DNA from: KBS50 sp042666615
Lineage (GTDB): Bacteria; Actinomycetota; Actinomycetes; Mycobacteriales; Micromonosporaceae
Direction: 5' to 3'
Length of the DNA stretch: 64,000 bases
NCBI RefSeq assembly: GCF_042666615.1
Contig: NZ_JBHTDD010000008.1
Span: 62,001 to 126,000, forward strand
The position numbers were made by a program, and so were the translations under genes. Positions 7,597-15,054 of the stretch are shown piece by piece. Each line of letters opens with the position of its first letter. Positions within the stretch are counted from its first letter, which is position 1. Under the pieces are notes generated by a model. The model was not told the DNA's origin. It was given only the letters and a program-made list of their open reading frames with translations, and ran no database searches.

Positions 7597-8853
7597 GTGA
7601 TTGACCTGCGCCTGCTTCGCGATGATCCGGATGCCGTTCGTGCCAGCCAGCGGCTGCGTGGCGAGTCCGAGCCCTCGGTCGACGACCTGCTGGAGGCGGA
7701 CGAACGGCGGCGGAGCGCGGTGGGTCGGTTCGAGGCGCTGCGCGCCGAGCAGAAGCAGCTCGGCAAGCGGGTGCCCCGGGCCAGCGGCGACGAGAAGGCC
7801 GCGCTGCTGGCGCGTACCAGGGAGTTGTCCGTCGAGGTGAAGGCGGCCGAGACGGCCGTCGGCGAGGCCGAGCGGGAGCTGCGCCGGGCACAGTTGGCGA
7901 TCCCGAACGTGGTCGCCGACGGGGTGCCGCCGGGCGGCGAGGACGACTACGTGGTGCTCCGCGAGGTCGGTACGCGGCCGGACATCGAGAATCCGCGCGA
8001 CCACCTGGAACTCGCCGAGTTGCTCAAGGCGATCGACGTCGAGCGGGGGGCGAAGGTCTCCGGTAGCCGGTTCTACTTCCTCACCGGCGTGGGAGCTCTG
8101 CTCCAGCTGGGCATGCTGCAACTGGCCATCGCCCAGGCCGTCGAGCACGGCTTCACCCCTTCGATCACCCCGGCGCTTGTCAAACCGGAGTCGATGGAGG
8201 GCACCGGCTACCTCGGCGAGCACGCGAGCGAGGTCTACCGGCTCGAGGCCGACGACCTCTACCTGGTCGGAACCAGCGAGGTGGCGCTGGCCGGCTACCA
8301 CGCGGACGAGATTCTCAAGCTGGACGAACCGGTGCGGTACGCCGGCTGGTCGTCGTGCTACCGCCGGGAGGCCGGCTCGTACGGGCGGGACACCCGGGGA
8401 ATCATCCGGGTGCACCAGTTCGACAAGGTGGAGATGTTCTCCTACTGCCGCCCCGAGGAGGCGGAGGCCGAGCATCTGCGGCTGCTCGCCTGGGAGGAGG
8501 AGATGCTGGCCAAGGTCGAGATCCCGTACCGGGTGATCGACGTCGCGGCCGGCGATCTGGGCACCAGCGCGGCCCGTAAGTACGACTGCGAGGCGTGGTT
8601 GCCGTCGCAGGGGCGCTACCGGGAGGTCACCTCCACCTCGAACTGCACCACGTTCCAAGCTCGCCGGCTGAATATCCGGTACCGGGACGCGGACGGGAAA
8701 CCGCAGGTGGCGGCCACCCTGAACGGAACGCTGGCGACCACCCGGTGGCTGGTGCCGATCATGGAGAACCACCAGCAGCCGGACGGTTCGGTGCGGGTGC
8801 CCAAGGCACTGCAGCCCTACCTGGGTGGGCGGGACGTCCTCGAACCGAGGTGA
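7597..8853 (+). CDS. serS: Seryl-tRNA synthetase
   Basis: Charges tRNA-Ser (and tRNA-Sec) with serine in the cytoplasm. 418 residues, class II synthetase. The N-terminal coiled-coil arm (about 25-100) that grips the long variable arm is rich in charged heptads. Motif 2 is visible as YRREAGSYGRDTRGIIRVHQF, and the motif 3 region as LATTRWLVPIMENHQ, the variant found in actinobacteria. The GTG at 7597 begins VIDLRLLRDDPDAVR, the canonical SerS N-terminus, and follows TAGGCT by 8 nt, so probably leaderless. The stop overlaps a possible small ORF (GTGA) that leads to the HAD genes. Confidence 0.96.
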   Translation: MIDLRLLRDDPDAVRASQRLRGESEPSVDDLLEADERRRSAVGRFEALRAEQKQLGKRVPRASGDEKAALLARTRELSVEVKAAETAVGEAERELRRAQLAIPNVVADGVPPGGEDDYVVLREVGTRPDIENPRDHLELAELLKAIDVERGAKVSGSRFYFLTGVGALLQLGMLQLAIAQAVEHGFTPSITPALVKPESMEGTGYLGEHASEVYRLEADDLYLVGTSEVALAGYHADEILKLDEPVRYAGWSSCYRREAGSYGRDTRGIIRVHQFDKVEMFSYCRPEEAEAEHLRLLAWEEEMLAKVEIPYRVIDVAAGDLGTSAARKYDCEAWLPSQGRYREVTSTSNCTTFQARRLNIRYRDADGKPQVAATLNGTLATTRWLVPIMENHQQPDGSVRVPKALQPYLGGRDVLEPR

Positions 8854-8993
8854 CCCCTTCAGTGTCACCCCCGCTTCGCCCGGAATTCGTGGATCGTCCC
8901 GGCGCGACCGAGGTACGGTTGCTCCCCGTCGCCGAGGAGTTGCCGTCCGGCCAGTTCGACCGGATACGCGACGATCCACGACGCCGGGGGTGA
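8850..8993 (+). CDS. Candidate small ORF between serS and HAD gene (47 aa)
   Basis: A 47-codon frame begins with GTG overlapping the serS stop (GTGA) and ends 11 nt before the next ATG, so its end carries the ribosome site of the HAD gene. The overlap pattern suggests translational coupling. The peptide is charged and soluble (PEFVDRPGATEVRLLPVAEE in the middle) and unlike anything I recognise. Third-position GC is lower than in flanking genes, which argues against. A second in-frame GTG at 8862 would give 43 residues. Confidence 0.35.
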   Translation: MTPSVSPPLRPEFVDRPGATEVRLLPVAEELPSGQFDRIRDDPRRRG

Positions 8994-9004
8994 AGGAGGA
9001 CGTC

Positions 9005-9826
9005 ATGCCCCGACCCGGCCTGCCCAAGCTGATCGCGACCGACCTCGACGGCACGCTGGTCCGCAGCGACGACACCGTGTCGACGTTCACCCACGCGACC
9101 CTCGACCGGGTCCGGGCCGCCGGCATTCCGGTCGTCGGCGCCACCGGTCGTGGGCCGCGCCTGGCCGAACTGACCCGTAACGACATCAGGACCGCGGACT
9201 TCCTGGTGATGGCCGGCGGTGGTCGGGTGGTCGACCAGACCGACCCAGCGGGCCCGGTGGTGCTGCGGGATGAGCGACTGGGGGGTGAGGTCCTCGCCGA
9301 GTTGCTGACGTCACTGGAGCAGGTGGTCGGTCCGCTCACGGTGATGGTGGAGGCGTTGGACGCCCCGAACGCGCCGCTGTGGGGTGATCACGACCCCACC
9401 TGGCCGTATCAGGACGCGTTCGAGGCGCGGAACCGACGGGACTGCCTGGCCGACGATGTGATCAAGGCGTTCGCGCGGTCAGCAGATCATGACGTGGACG
9501 TGTTGCTGGCCACGGCCCGCGAGATCATCCCGCCCGAACTCGCCACGCTGACCCAGGCGGGACTGGGTTTCATCGAGATCACCCCACCCGGGGTCGACAA
9601 GGGCAGCGGCCTCGCCGTGGTGGCGCAGGCCCTCGGCGTGGACCCCGCCGAGGTGCTGGTATTCGGCGACATGCCGAACGACCTGCCGATGTTCGAGTGG
9701 GCCGGCTGGAGCCGGGTGGCGGTGACGAACGCCCATCAGACCGTACGGGCGGCCGCTGACGAGATCACTCTGCGCAACGACGACGACGGGGTGGCGATCT
9801 ACCTCGATCGACTACTCTCCAGGTGA
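9005..9826 (+). CDS. HAD family phosphatase (Cof type), copy 1
   Basis: 273-residue haloacid dehalogenase-fold phosphohydrolase with a large cap (Cof/YbiV-like). Motif I is ATDLDGTLV near the N-terminus (nucleophile Asp and general-acid Asp), motif II in VGATGRG, and motif IV in VFGDMPNDLPMF. The lysine motif is GVDKGSGL. Such enzymes dephosphorylate sugar phosphates or cofactors; substrate unknown. AAGGAGG at 8993-8999 is 5 nt before the ATG at 9005. It is followed directly by a related HAD gene whose start overlaps its stop, so the two are one operon, possibly also with serS. Confidence 0.88.
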   Translation: MPRPGLPKLIATDLDGTLVRSDDTVSTFTHATLDRVRAAGIPVVGATGRGPRLAELTRNDIRTADFLVMAGGGRVVDQTDPAGPVVLRDERLGGEVLAELLTSLEQVVGPLTVMVEALDAPNAPLWGDHDPTWPYQDAFEARNRRDCLADDVIKAFARSADHDVDVLLATAREIIPPELATLTQAGLGFIEITPPGVDKGSGLAVVAQALGVDPAEVLVFGDMPNDLPMFEWAGWSRVAVTNAHQTVRAAADEITLRNDDDGVAIYLDRLLSR

Positions 9827-10641
9827 TGTCCCCTTTGCCCCGCCTGGTCGCCACCGACATCGACGGCACGCTGATCCACCGGGACCACACGGTCAGCCGG
9901 CGGACCGCCGACACGCTCGCCCGGCTGGTGGCCGACGGTGTCCACGTGGTGCTGGTGACCGGCCGACCGGTGCGCTGGCTGACGCACGTCTACGAGCAGT
10001 TGCACGCCCCGCTGACCGCGGTCTGCGCGAACGGCGCGGTGGTCTACGACCCGGTGTCCGACGCCGTGCTGCGGGCCGATCCACTGAACGGTGACCTGCT
10101 GGCCGAGGTGGCCCGCCGGCTGCGCGCCGAGGTGCCGGACGCCGTCTTCGCCGTGGAGGTGGAGGACAGCCGCCTGATGCGGCACGACCCGGACTGGCCG
10201 GTGCGCTGGGACGAGGGACATCCCACCGTGCGGCCGTTCGACGACCCGGCCGACCTGACCGGCATCCCGGCGGTGAAGCTGCTGGTCCGAGCGGGGGAGC
10301 AGAACGCCGACGTGTTCGTCAAACTGGTCGCCGGCGCTCTCGACGGGGTGGCCGAGGCCACCCACTCGTCGATGTCCGGGCTGGTCGAGATCTCCGCTCT
10401 GGGGGTGACCAAGGCCGCTGGCCTGGCGTGGCTCTGCGAGCGGCTCGGGGTTGCGCAGGCAGAGGTGGTGGCGTTCGGCGACATGCCGAACGACGTGCCG
10501 ATGCTGACCTGGGCCGGCCGATCCGTGGCCGTCGCCAACGCACACGCCGGTGTGCTTGAGATCGCCGACGAGCGCACCGCGAGCAACGACGAGGACGGCG
10601 TCGCCGCCTACCTGGACGAGCTGTTCCCGCCGGCCGGTTGA
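9826..10641 (+). CDS. HAD family phosphatase (Cof type), copy 2
   Basis: 271-residue paralogue of the preceding gene. Motif I is ATDIDGTLIHRD, motif II VTGRPVRW, lysine motif GVTKAAGL, motif IV FGDMPNDVPML. The ATG at 9826 overlaps the previous stop (TGATG); a GTG at 9823 would add one codon. The cap regions differ enough that the pair may act on different substrates. Hairpin 10683-10708 follows as terminator. Confidence 0.88.
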   Translation: MSPLPRLVATDIDGTLIHRDHTVSRRTADTLARLVADGVHVVLVTGRPVRWLTHVYEQLHAPLTAVCANGAVVYDPVSDAVLRADPLNGDLLAEVARRLRAEVPDAVFAVEVEDSRLMRHDPDWPVRWDEGHPTVRPFDDPADLTGIPAVKLLVRAGEQNADVFVKLVAGALDGVAEATHSSMSGLVEISALGVTKAAGLAWLCERLGVAQAEVVAFGDMPNDVPMLTWAGRSVAVANAHAGVLEIADERTASNDEDGVAAYLDELFPPAG

Positions 10642-10682
10642 CCTCGTCGCCGCCTCATCCGGCAGACCGATGAGCATGAAGG

Positions 10683-10708
10683 TGGCGGGCACGGCGAAAC
10701 GCCCGCCA
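10683..10708. terminator. Hairpin between HAD copy 2 and bpa
   Basis: TGGCGGGC and GCCCGCCA form an 8-bp stem with a 10-nt loop. An outer GATGAG/CTCATC pair (10669-10674, 10711-10716) can extend it. The genes converge here. Confidence 0.5.
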
Positions 10709-10720
10709 TCCTCATCCGGG

Positions 10721-11317
10721 TCACAGGTACTGACCGGTGGGACCGTGCCCCTCGTTGGGGTGTGGTTGGCCCGGCATGCCGGGCATCATCCCGCCACCGG
10801 CCGGACCCATCGGCAGCGCCTGCCGGCCGCCGGAGCGCATCTGCTCCAGCTGGACCCGGGCCGCCATCTGTTGCGCCACCAGCGCCGCCTGGATGCCGTG
10901 GAACAATCCCTCCAACCAGCCGACCAGCTGTGCCTGCGCGATCCGCAGCTCGCCCTCGGTCGGTGTGCCGTCCTCGGTGAACGGCAGCGAGATCCGCTCC
11001 AGCTCCTCCCGCAACTCGGGGGCCAGGCCGTCTTCCAACTCGACGATGGACCGCTTATGGATCTCGCGGAGCCGCTGCCGGCTCGCCTCGTCGAGGGGTG
11101 CGGCCTTCACCTCCTCGAGCAACTGCTTGATCATGCTGCCGATTCGCATGACCTTGGCCGGCTGCTCGACGAGGCGCGACGGGTCCTCACCCGCCTGGTC
11201 GGCGTCCGTCTGCACCGTGCCCACGGGCCGGCCATCGGGACCGACGACCACGACCGCCCCGGGTCGGGCCGGGCTGGCGTCGTCCTGCACTTCCGGGTTA
11301 CGCGGTCCTTCGCTCAT
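10721..11317 (-). CDS. bpa: Bacterial proteasome activator
   Basis: ATP-independent ring activator of the actinobacterial 20S proteasome (also called PafE). 198 residues. The helical core (about 50-150) includes PAKVMRIGSMIKQLLEEVKAAPLDEASRQRL and LPFTEDGTPTEGELRIAQAQLVGWLEGLFHGIQ. A Gly/Met/Pro-rich linker leads to the C-terminal GQYL tail, which is known to insert in the pockets of the proteasome alpha ring. Start ATG 11317 is used; ATG 11326 would add MKG. The proteasome genes themselves are not in this window. The YbjN-like gene 4 kb away ends in a similar tail (GMYL). Confidence 0.95.
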   Translation of the reverse strand: MSEGPRNPEVQDDASPARPGAVVVVGPDGRPVGTVQTDADQAGEDPSRLVEQPAKVMRIGSMIKQLLEEVKAAPLDEASRQRLREIHKRSIVELEDGLAPELREELERISLPFTEDGTPTEGELRIAQAQLVGWLEGLFHGIQAALVAQQMAARVQLEQMRSGGRQALPMGPAGGGMMPGMPGQPHPNEGHGPTGQYL

Positions 11318-11384
11318 GCCCTTCATCTTCGCTCAGCACCAGCCCTGGGCGCTCGTCGGGACCCCGAGGAGCGCGGGCCGCCGG

Positions 11385-11390
11385 TAGCGT
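11385..11390 (+). promoter_or_regulatory. -10 element for leaderless alpha/beta hydrolase
   Basis: TAGCGT, 6 nt before the ATG at 11397. Confidence 0.45.
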
Positions 11391-11396
11391 CGGAGC

Positions 11397-12188
11397 ATGG
11401 CCGTGGACCCGCGCACCGTGCTCGACCGTCCGGCGCCGCCGCCGGACCAGACGATCGCGTACGGTGACCATCCCGACCAGGTCGTCGACCTGCGCTGGCC
11501 GGCGGCACCCACCGAACGCCCGTACCCGCTGGTGGTGGTGATCCACGGCGGTTTCTGGCGGTCCGAGTACGACCGGAGGCACACCGGCCCCCTCGCCACG
11601 GCCCTCGCCGAGCTGGGCTACCCAGTGGCCCAGCTCGAATACCGGCGTACCGGTCAACCCGGCGGTGGCTGGCCGGCAACCGGAGATGACGTGGTCGCCG
11701 GCCTGACGGCCCTGCCCGGCCTCCTCGCGGACCGGGCCGACATCGTGGCGGCGGGACCGCCGATCCTGCTCGGCCACTCGGCCGGTGGACAGTTGGCGCT
11801 GTGGAGCGCCGGTGCCGGCGTACCTGTCGCCGGCGTCCTGGCCCTCGCCCCCGTCGCCGACCTGGTGGAGGCGCACCGGCGCGATCTGGACGACGGCGCG
11901 GTGACGGCGCTGCTGGGCGGCGGACCCGATGAGGTGCCCGAGAGATACGCGGCGGCCGACCCGGCACTGACGGTGCCGCCGCCGGCACCCGTCGTGGTGG
12001 TGCACGGAACGGCCGACCGTCAGGTGCCCGTCGAGATCAGCCGGCACTACGTCGCCGCCGCGACGACCGCCGGCGGTGACGTCACGCTGGTTGAACTGCC
12101 CGGATGTGAACACTTCGGCTTGATAGACCCGCTGTCCGAAGCGTGGCCGAGGGTGACCGCGGCGCTCCGAGCGATCCACCGTCCTTGA
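11397..12188 (+). CDS. Alpha/beta hydrolase fold protein
   Basis: 263-residue esterase/lipase-type hydrolase. The oxyanion segment is VVVIHGGFWRSEYDRRH and the nucleophile elbow is GHSAGGQ (Ser at about residue 125). The Asp and His of the triad are probably in HGTADRQVP and GCEHFGL near the C-terminus. The HGGFW motif and layout resemble kynurenine formamidase and other HGG-type esterases, but substrate cannot be assigned and no tryptophan-degradation gene is nearby. No signal peptide. Divergent from bpa. Confidence 0.88.
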   Translation: MAVDPRTVLDRPAPPPDQTIAYGDHPDQVVDLRWPAAPTERPYPLVVVIHGGFWRSEYDRRHTGPLATALAELGYPVAQLEYRRTGQPGGGWPATGDDVVAGLTALPGLLADRADIVAAGPPILLGHSAGGQLALWSAGAGVPVAGVLALAPVADLVEAHRRDLDDGAVTALLGGGPDEVPERYAAADPALTVPPPAPVVVVHGTADRQVPVEISRHYVAAATTAGGDVTLVELPGCEHFGLIDPLSEAWPRVTAALRAIHRP

Positions 12189-12269
12189 TCGCGGCATTGA
12201 CGCGCTGCCATTTAGCGGGTAGAACGCCGGATGGACTGCCGTCTGTCCGTACCAATCAGGAGGTCATCG

Positions 12270-13460
12270 GTGCCGCACGTCGATCGCAGGCAGATCCTCA
12301 AACTGCTGGCCGCCCTCGGCGGCGGCGGGCTGGTCGGGGCCTGCGGCACCAGTGAGGCCAGCACGGACGACGAACCGGTCGACGCGGACCCCATCCGGAT
12401 CGGGCTGATCGCCCCCCGCTCGGGCGTCTACAAGGCGATCGGGGACGACATCCGCAACGGCTTCCAACTGTTCCTCGAACTCAACGAGAACCGGCTCGGC
12501 GGTTACCCGGTGGAGTTGATCGGGGCGGACGAGGGCGACTCCGCCGACTCCGGCAAGGCCGCCGTCGACACCCTGCTGAAGCAGGACGTGCTGGCGCTCA
12601 CCGGGGTCGTGGACTCGTCGGTGATGCTCGGCATCCGGGACATGGTGGAGCAGGCGAAGGTGCCGCTCGTCGCCTCCAACGCCTCGCCGACCAGCCTGCA
12701 GAGCGTCTTCTACATCTGGCGGACGTCGTACGTCAACGACGAGGCCGGCCAGGCCCTCGGGCCGTACGTGAAGGCGAACACCAAGGGCCGGGTAAGCACC
12801 ATCAGCCCGCAGACCCCGGCCGGCACGGACGCGGTGAACGGATTCCGGCAGAGCTTCGGACCCGGGGACTCGCGGCTCCGGCCGCCGCTGTGGACCGGAT
12901 CCACGGCCAGCCCGTCCGACGACGCCCTCGACACGCAGATCACCAGGTTGCTGGCGCAGCAGCCGGAGTCCGTCTTCTGCTTCTTCGCGGGCGACGCGGC
13001 GGTGCGCTTCCTCCGGCGGTTGCACGAGGCCGGCTACCGGAAGAAGATTTTCGGCCCGGGCTTTCTCACCGAGGGAAACGTGTTGAGTGAGCTCAAGCCG
13101 GCGGAGGCGGAGAACATCACCACCGCTCTCAACTACTCCTCGGACCTGAAGAACGGTCCCAACCGGGAGTTCGCCTCCGCCTACCGGAAGGCGCACAGCG
13201 TGGCACCGTCCACCTACGCGATGGCGTCGTACGACGCGGCACAGGTGCTCGACAAGGCGATCCGGATCGTGGAGGGCGAGCCGACGCCACCGGCGGTGAA
13301 CCTCGCCCTCGGGCGGGTCGGCCAGGTGGACAGCCCGCGCGGCCCGTGGCAGTTCAACCAGCCGCGAACCCCACAGCAGAAGTGGTATCTGCGGCAGGTC
13401 CGCACGGAGGGTCAGGTTCTGGCCAACGTGCTGGTCGAGGAGTTGGGCACGCTCGGCTGA
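12270..13460 (+). CDS. ABC transporter substrate-binding lipoprotein (branched-chain amino acid type)
   Basis: 396-residue type I periplasmic-binding-fold protein. N-terminus: RRQILKLLAALGGGGLVGACG with lipobox VGAC, so lipid-anchored outside. Mature part has IRIGLIAPRSGVYKAIGDDIRNGFQL, a LIGADEGDSADSGKAAVDTLL segment and VGVVDSSVM-like ligand-site region, as in LivJ/AmiC-type receptors. AGGAGG lies about 6 nt before the GTG at 12270. No permease or ATPase gene is adjacent, so it is an orphan receptor or partners with a distant transporter. Ligand unknown. Confidence 0.88.
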   Translation: MPHVDRRQILKLLAALGGGGLVGACGTSEASTDDEPVDADPIRIGLIAPRSGVYKAIGDDIRNGFQLFLELNENRLGGYPVELIGADEGDSADSGKAAVDTLLKQDVLALTGVVDSSVMLGIRDMVEQAKVPLVASNASPTSLQSVFYIWRTSYVNDEAGQALGPYVKANTKGRVSTISPQTPAGTDAVNGFRQSFGPGDSRLRPPLWTGSTASPSDDALDTQITRLLAQQPESVFCFFAGDAAVRFLRRLHEAGYRKKIFGPGFLTEGNVLSELKPAEAENITTALNYSSDLKNGPNREFASAYRKAHSVAPSTYAMASYDAAQVLDKAIRIVEGEPTPPAVNLALGRVGQVDSPRGPWQFNQPRTPQQKWYLRQVRTEGQVLANVLVEELGTLG

Positions 13461-13478
13461 GGGTGGCGGAAGCCAGGC

Positions 13479-13493
13479 GGTGGCGGCGCCACC
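13479..13493. terminator. Short hairpin after the substrate-binding gene
   Basis: GGTGGC and GCCACC form a 6-bp stem with a 3-nt loop in the gap between convergent genes. Confidence 0.35.
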
Positions 13494-13575
13494 CCGCGAC
13501 CGCGCCGTCCTGCTGTCGTCCGACGCCTGACCGGCCCCCCAGGAGAGGGCGAGCTGGGCCCGGACCTCGGGCACC

Positions 13576-14400
13576 TCATCGACGCAACTCGGCGACGCAA
13601 CACTTCACGCTGCCGCCGCCCTTCTTGAGTTCGGAAAGGTCGACCATTACCGGCGTGTAACCGGCGGCTGCCAGCTTGCTCGCCAGCCCGCTCGCCTCAT
13701 TGTTGAGGATTACGTGCTGACCGTCGCCCACCAGGTTGAGCCCGAAGGCGAAGGCATCCACCTCGTCGGCGAGCACGGCGTCCGGGAAGAGCTGGGCAAG
13801 GACCTTCTGCGCGGCCACCGAGAAGGCGCCGGGGAAGTAGACGACCCGCTCGTCGTCGAGCGCCGCCAGTGCCGTGTCCAGGTGGTAGAAACGCGGGTCG
13901 ACCAGGCGCAGGGACACCACCGGGTGGTTGAGCATCTCCTGGGCCTCGGCGTGTGCCGCCAACTCGGTACGGAAGCCGTAGCCGGCGAGGATCAGACCGC
14001 CGTGGGATCGGGGGAGATAGGCGAAGTCCCCCTCGCCCTCGTTCGTCTCGCTGGGTGCCATGAACCGCCAGCCCGCCTCCTCGTAGAAGGCGCGGTGCAG
14101 AGCCGCCTCGGCCGTCCGCTGCTGGTGCTTGAAGCGGGCACCGTACGCGATGCCGTCGACCACGAACGCCCCGTTCGCCGCGAAGACCATGTCTGGCAGG
14201 CCGGCCTCGGGCGCGAGCACGTGCACCGAGTGCCCGAGCCGGAGCAGCGTCTCGCGGAGCCCTTCCCACTGCTTGACAGCCAGTTCGGTGTCCACCGGCT
14301 GGTCCGTGTCCATCCACGGATTGATGGCGTACTCCACCGCGAAGTACTCCGGGGGACACATGAGAAATGTCCGCTTTCGCGGCATGCGTTGCTGGTTCAC
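13576..14400 (-). CDS. ddaH: Dimethylarginine dimethylaminohydrolase
   Basis: Hydrolyses N-methylated arginines to citrulline and methylamines; same guanidino-modifying superfamily as ArcA. 274 residues from the GTG at 14400. Landmarks: RTFLMCPPEYFAVEYAINPWM, DMVFAANGAFVVDG, FEGEGD-like NEGEGDFAY, the catalytic His in FYHLDTAL, and the catalytic Cys in GGGSVKCCVAEL. The ATG at 14385 (MPRKRTFL) is an alternative; GTG 14400 is favoured because TACCCT lies 8 nt upstream. Divergent from an Lrp regulator with only 68 bp between, which suggests regulation by it. Actinobacterial homologues are often annotated near ornithine aminotransferase, absent here. Confidence 0.93.
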   Translation of the reverse strand: MNQQRMPRKRTFLMCPPEYFAVEYAINPWMDTDQPVDTELAVKQWEGLRETLLRLGHSVHVLAPEAGLPDMVFAANGAFVVDGIAYGARFKHQQRTAEAALHRAFYEEAGWRFMAPSETNEGEGDFAYLPRSHGGLILAGYGFRTELAAHAEAQEMLNHPVVSLRLVDPRFYHLDTALAALDDERVVYFPGAFSVAAQKVLAQLFPDAVLADEVDAFAFGLNLVGDGQHVILNNEASGLASKLAAAGYTPVMVDLSELKKGGGSVKCCVAELRR

Positions 14401-14468
14401 GAACACCAAGGGTAGGTACGGTTGATGCGCGATAACAGCCACATGCATTGCTTCGGAGAGGTAGAACG

Positions 14469-14927
14469 TTGCACATCGACGCCGTTGATCAGCGAATCAT
14501 TGCGTCGCTCGTCGCCGACGCGCGCGCCTCGTACGCGGAGATCGGCAGCCGGGTTTCCCTCTCCGCTCCGGCCGTCAAGCGGCGGGTTGACCGGCTCCGC
14601 GCCGGCGGTGTGATCCGCGGCTTCACGGCCGTGGTCGACCCCGCCGCGGTCGGCTGGACGACCGAGGCGTTCATCGAACTCTTCTGCACCGGGCGGACGA
14701 CTCCGGCCCAACTCGCCACCGCGACCCGCCGGCATCCCGAAGTGGTCGGCGCCTACACCGTCTCCGGTGAGGCGGACGCCCTGGTGCATCTCCGCGCCGC
14801 CGACATCGCACACCTGGAGCAGGCGCTCGAACGGCTGCGCGCCGAGCCCTTCGTGACATCCACCCGGAGCATGATCGTCTTGTCCAGGCTGGCCGAGTCG
14901 CCCACGGTCGTGGCGGCGCCCGACTGA
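14469..14927 (+). CDS. Lrp/AsnC family transcriptional regulator
   Basis: 152-residue feast/famine regulator. N-terminal winged helix-turn-helix (IDAVDQRIIASLVADARASYAEIGSRVSLSAPAVKRRVDRL) and a C-terminal RAM ligand domain (VVGAYTVSGEADALVHLRA). The TTG at 14469 is used because GGAGAGG (14455-14461) is 7 nt upstream; a TTG at 14448 lacks a ribosome site. It is divergent from ddaH and likely controls it, and perhaps itself, in response to an amino acid such as arginine or ornithine; the ligand is inference. Confidence 0.9.
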   Translation: MHIDAVDQRIIASLVADARASYAEIGSRVSLSAPAVKRRVDRLRAGGVIRGFTAVVDPAAVGWTTEAFIELFCTGRTTPAQLATATRRHPEVVGAYTVSGEADALVHLRAADIAHLEQALERLRAEPFVTSTRSMIVLSRLAESPTVVAAPD

Positions 14928-14956
14928 AGCGCGTCCCGACAGCACCCGCCGGCGTC

Positions 14957-15031
14957 GTACACACGTTCTATCCACAGGCTGTGGACGCGCCTGTGGGTAG
15001 TACACACGTTCTATCCACAGGGTGTGGACGG
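14957..15031. repeat. Two 30-bp direct repeats carrying DnaA-box-like sites
   Basis: Two near-identical 30-bp copies (starting 14957 and 15000, period 43) each contain CTATCCACA followed by an inverted TGTGGACG. CTATCCACA differs by one base from the TTATCCACA DnaA box. A further TGTGGGTAG lies between the copies. The cluster sits in the 127-bp gap between two convergent genes, so it is not a promoter. It could bind DnaA away from oriC. Confidence 0.65.
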
Positions 15032-15054
15032 ACGCCAGCCGACGTCGTGGGTGG

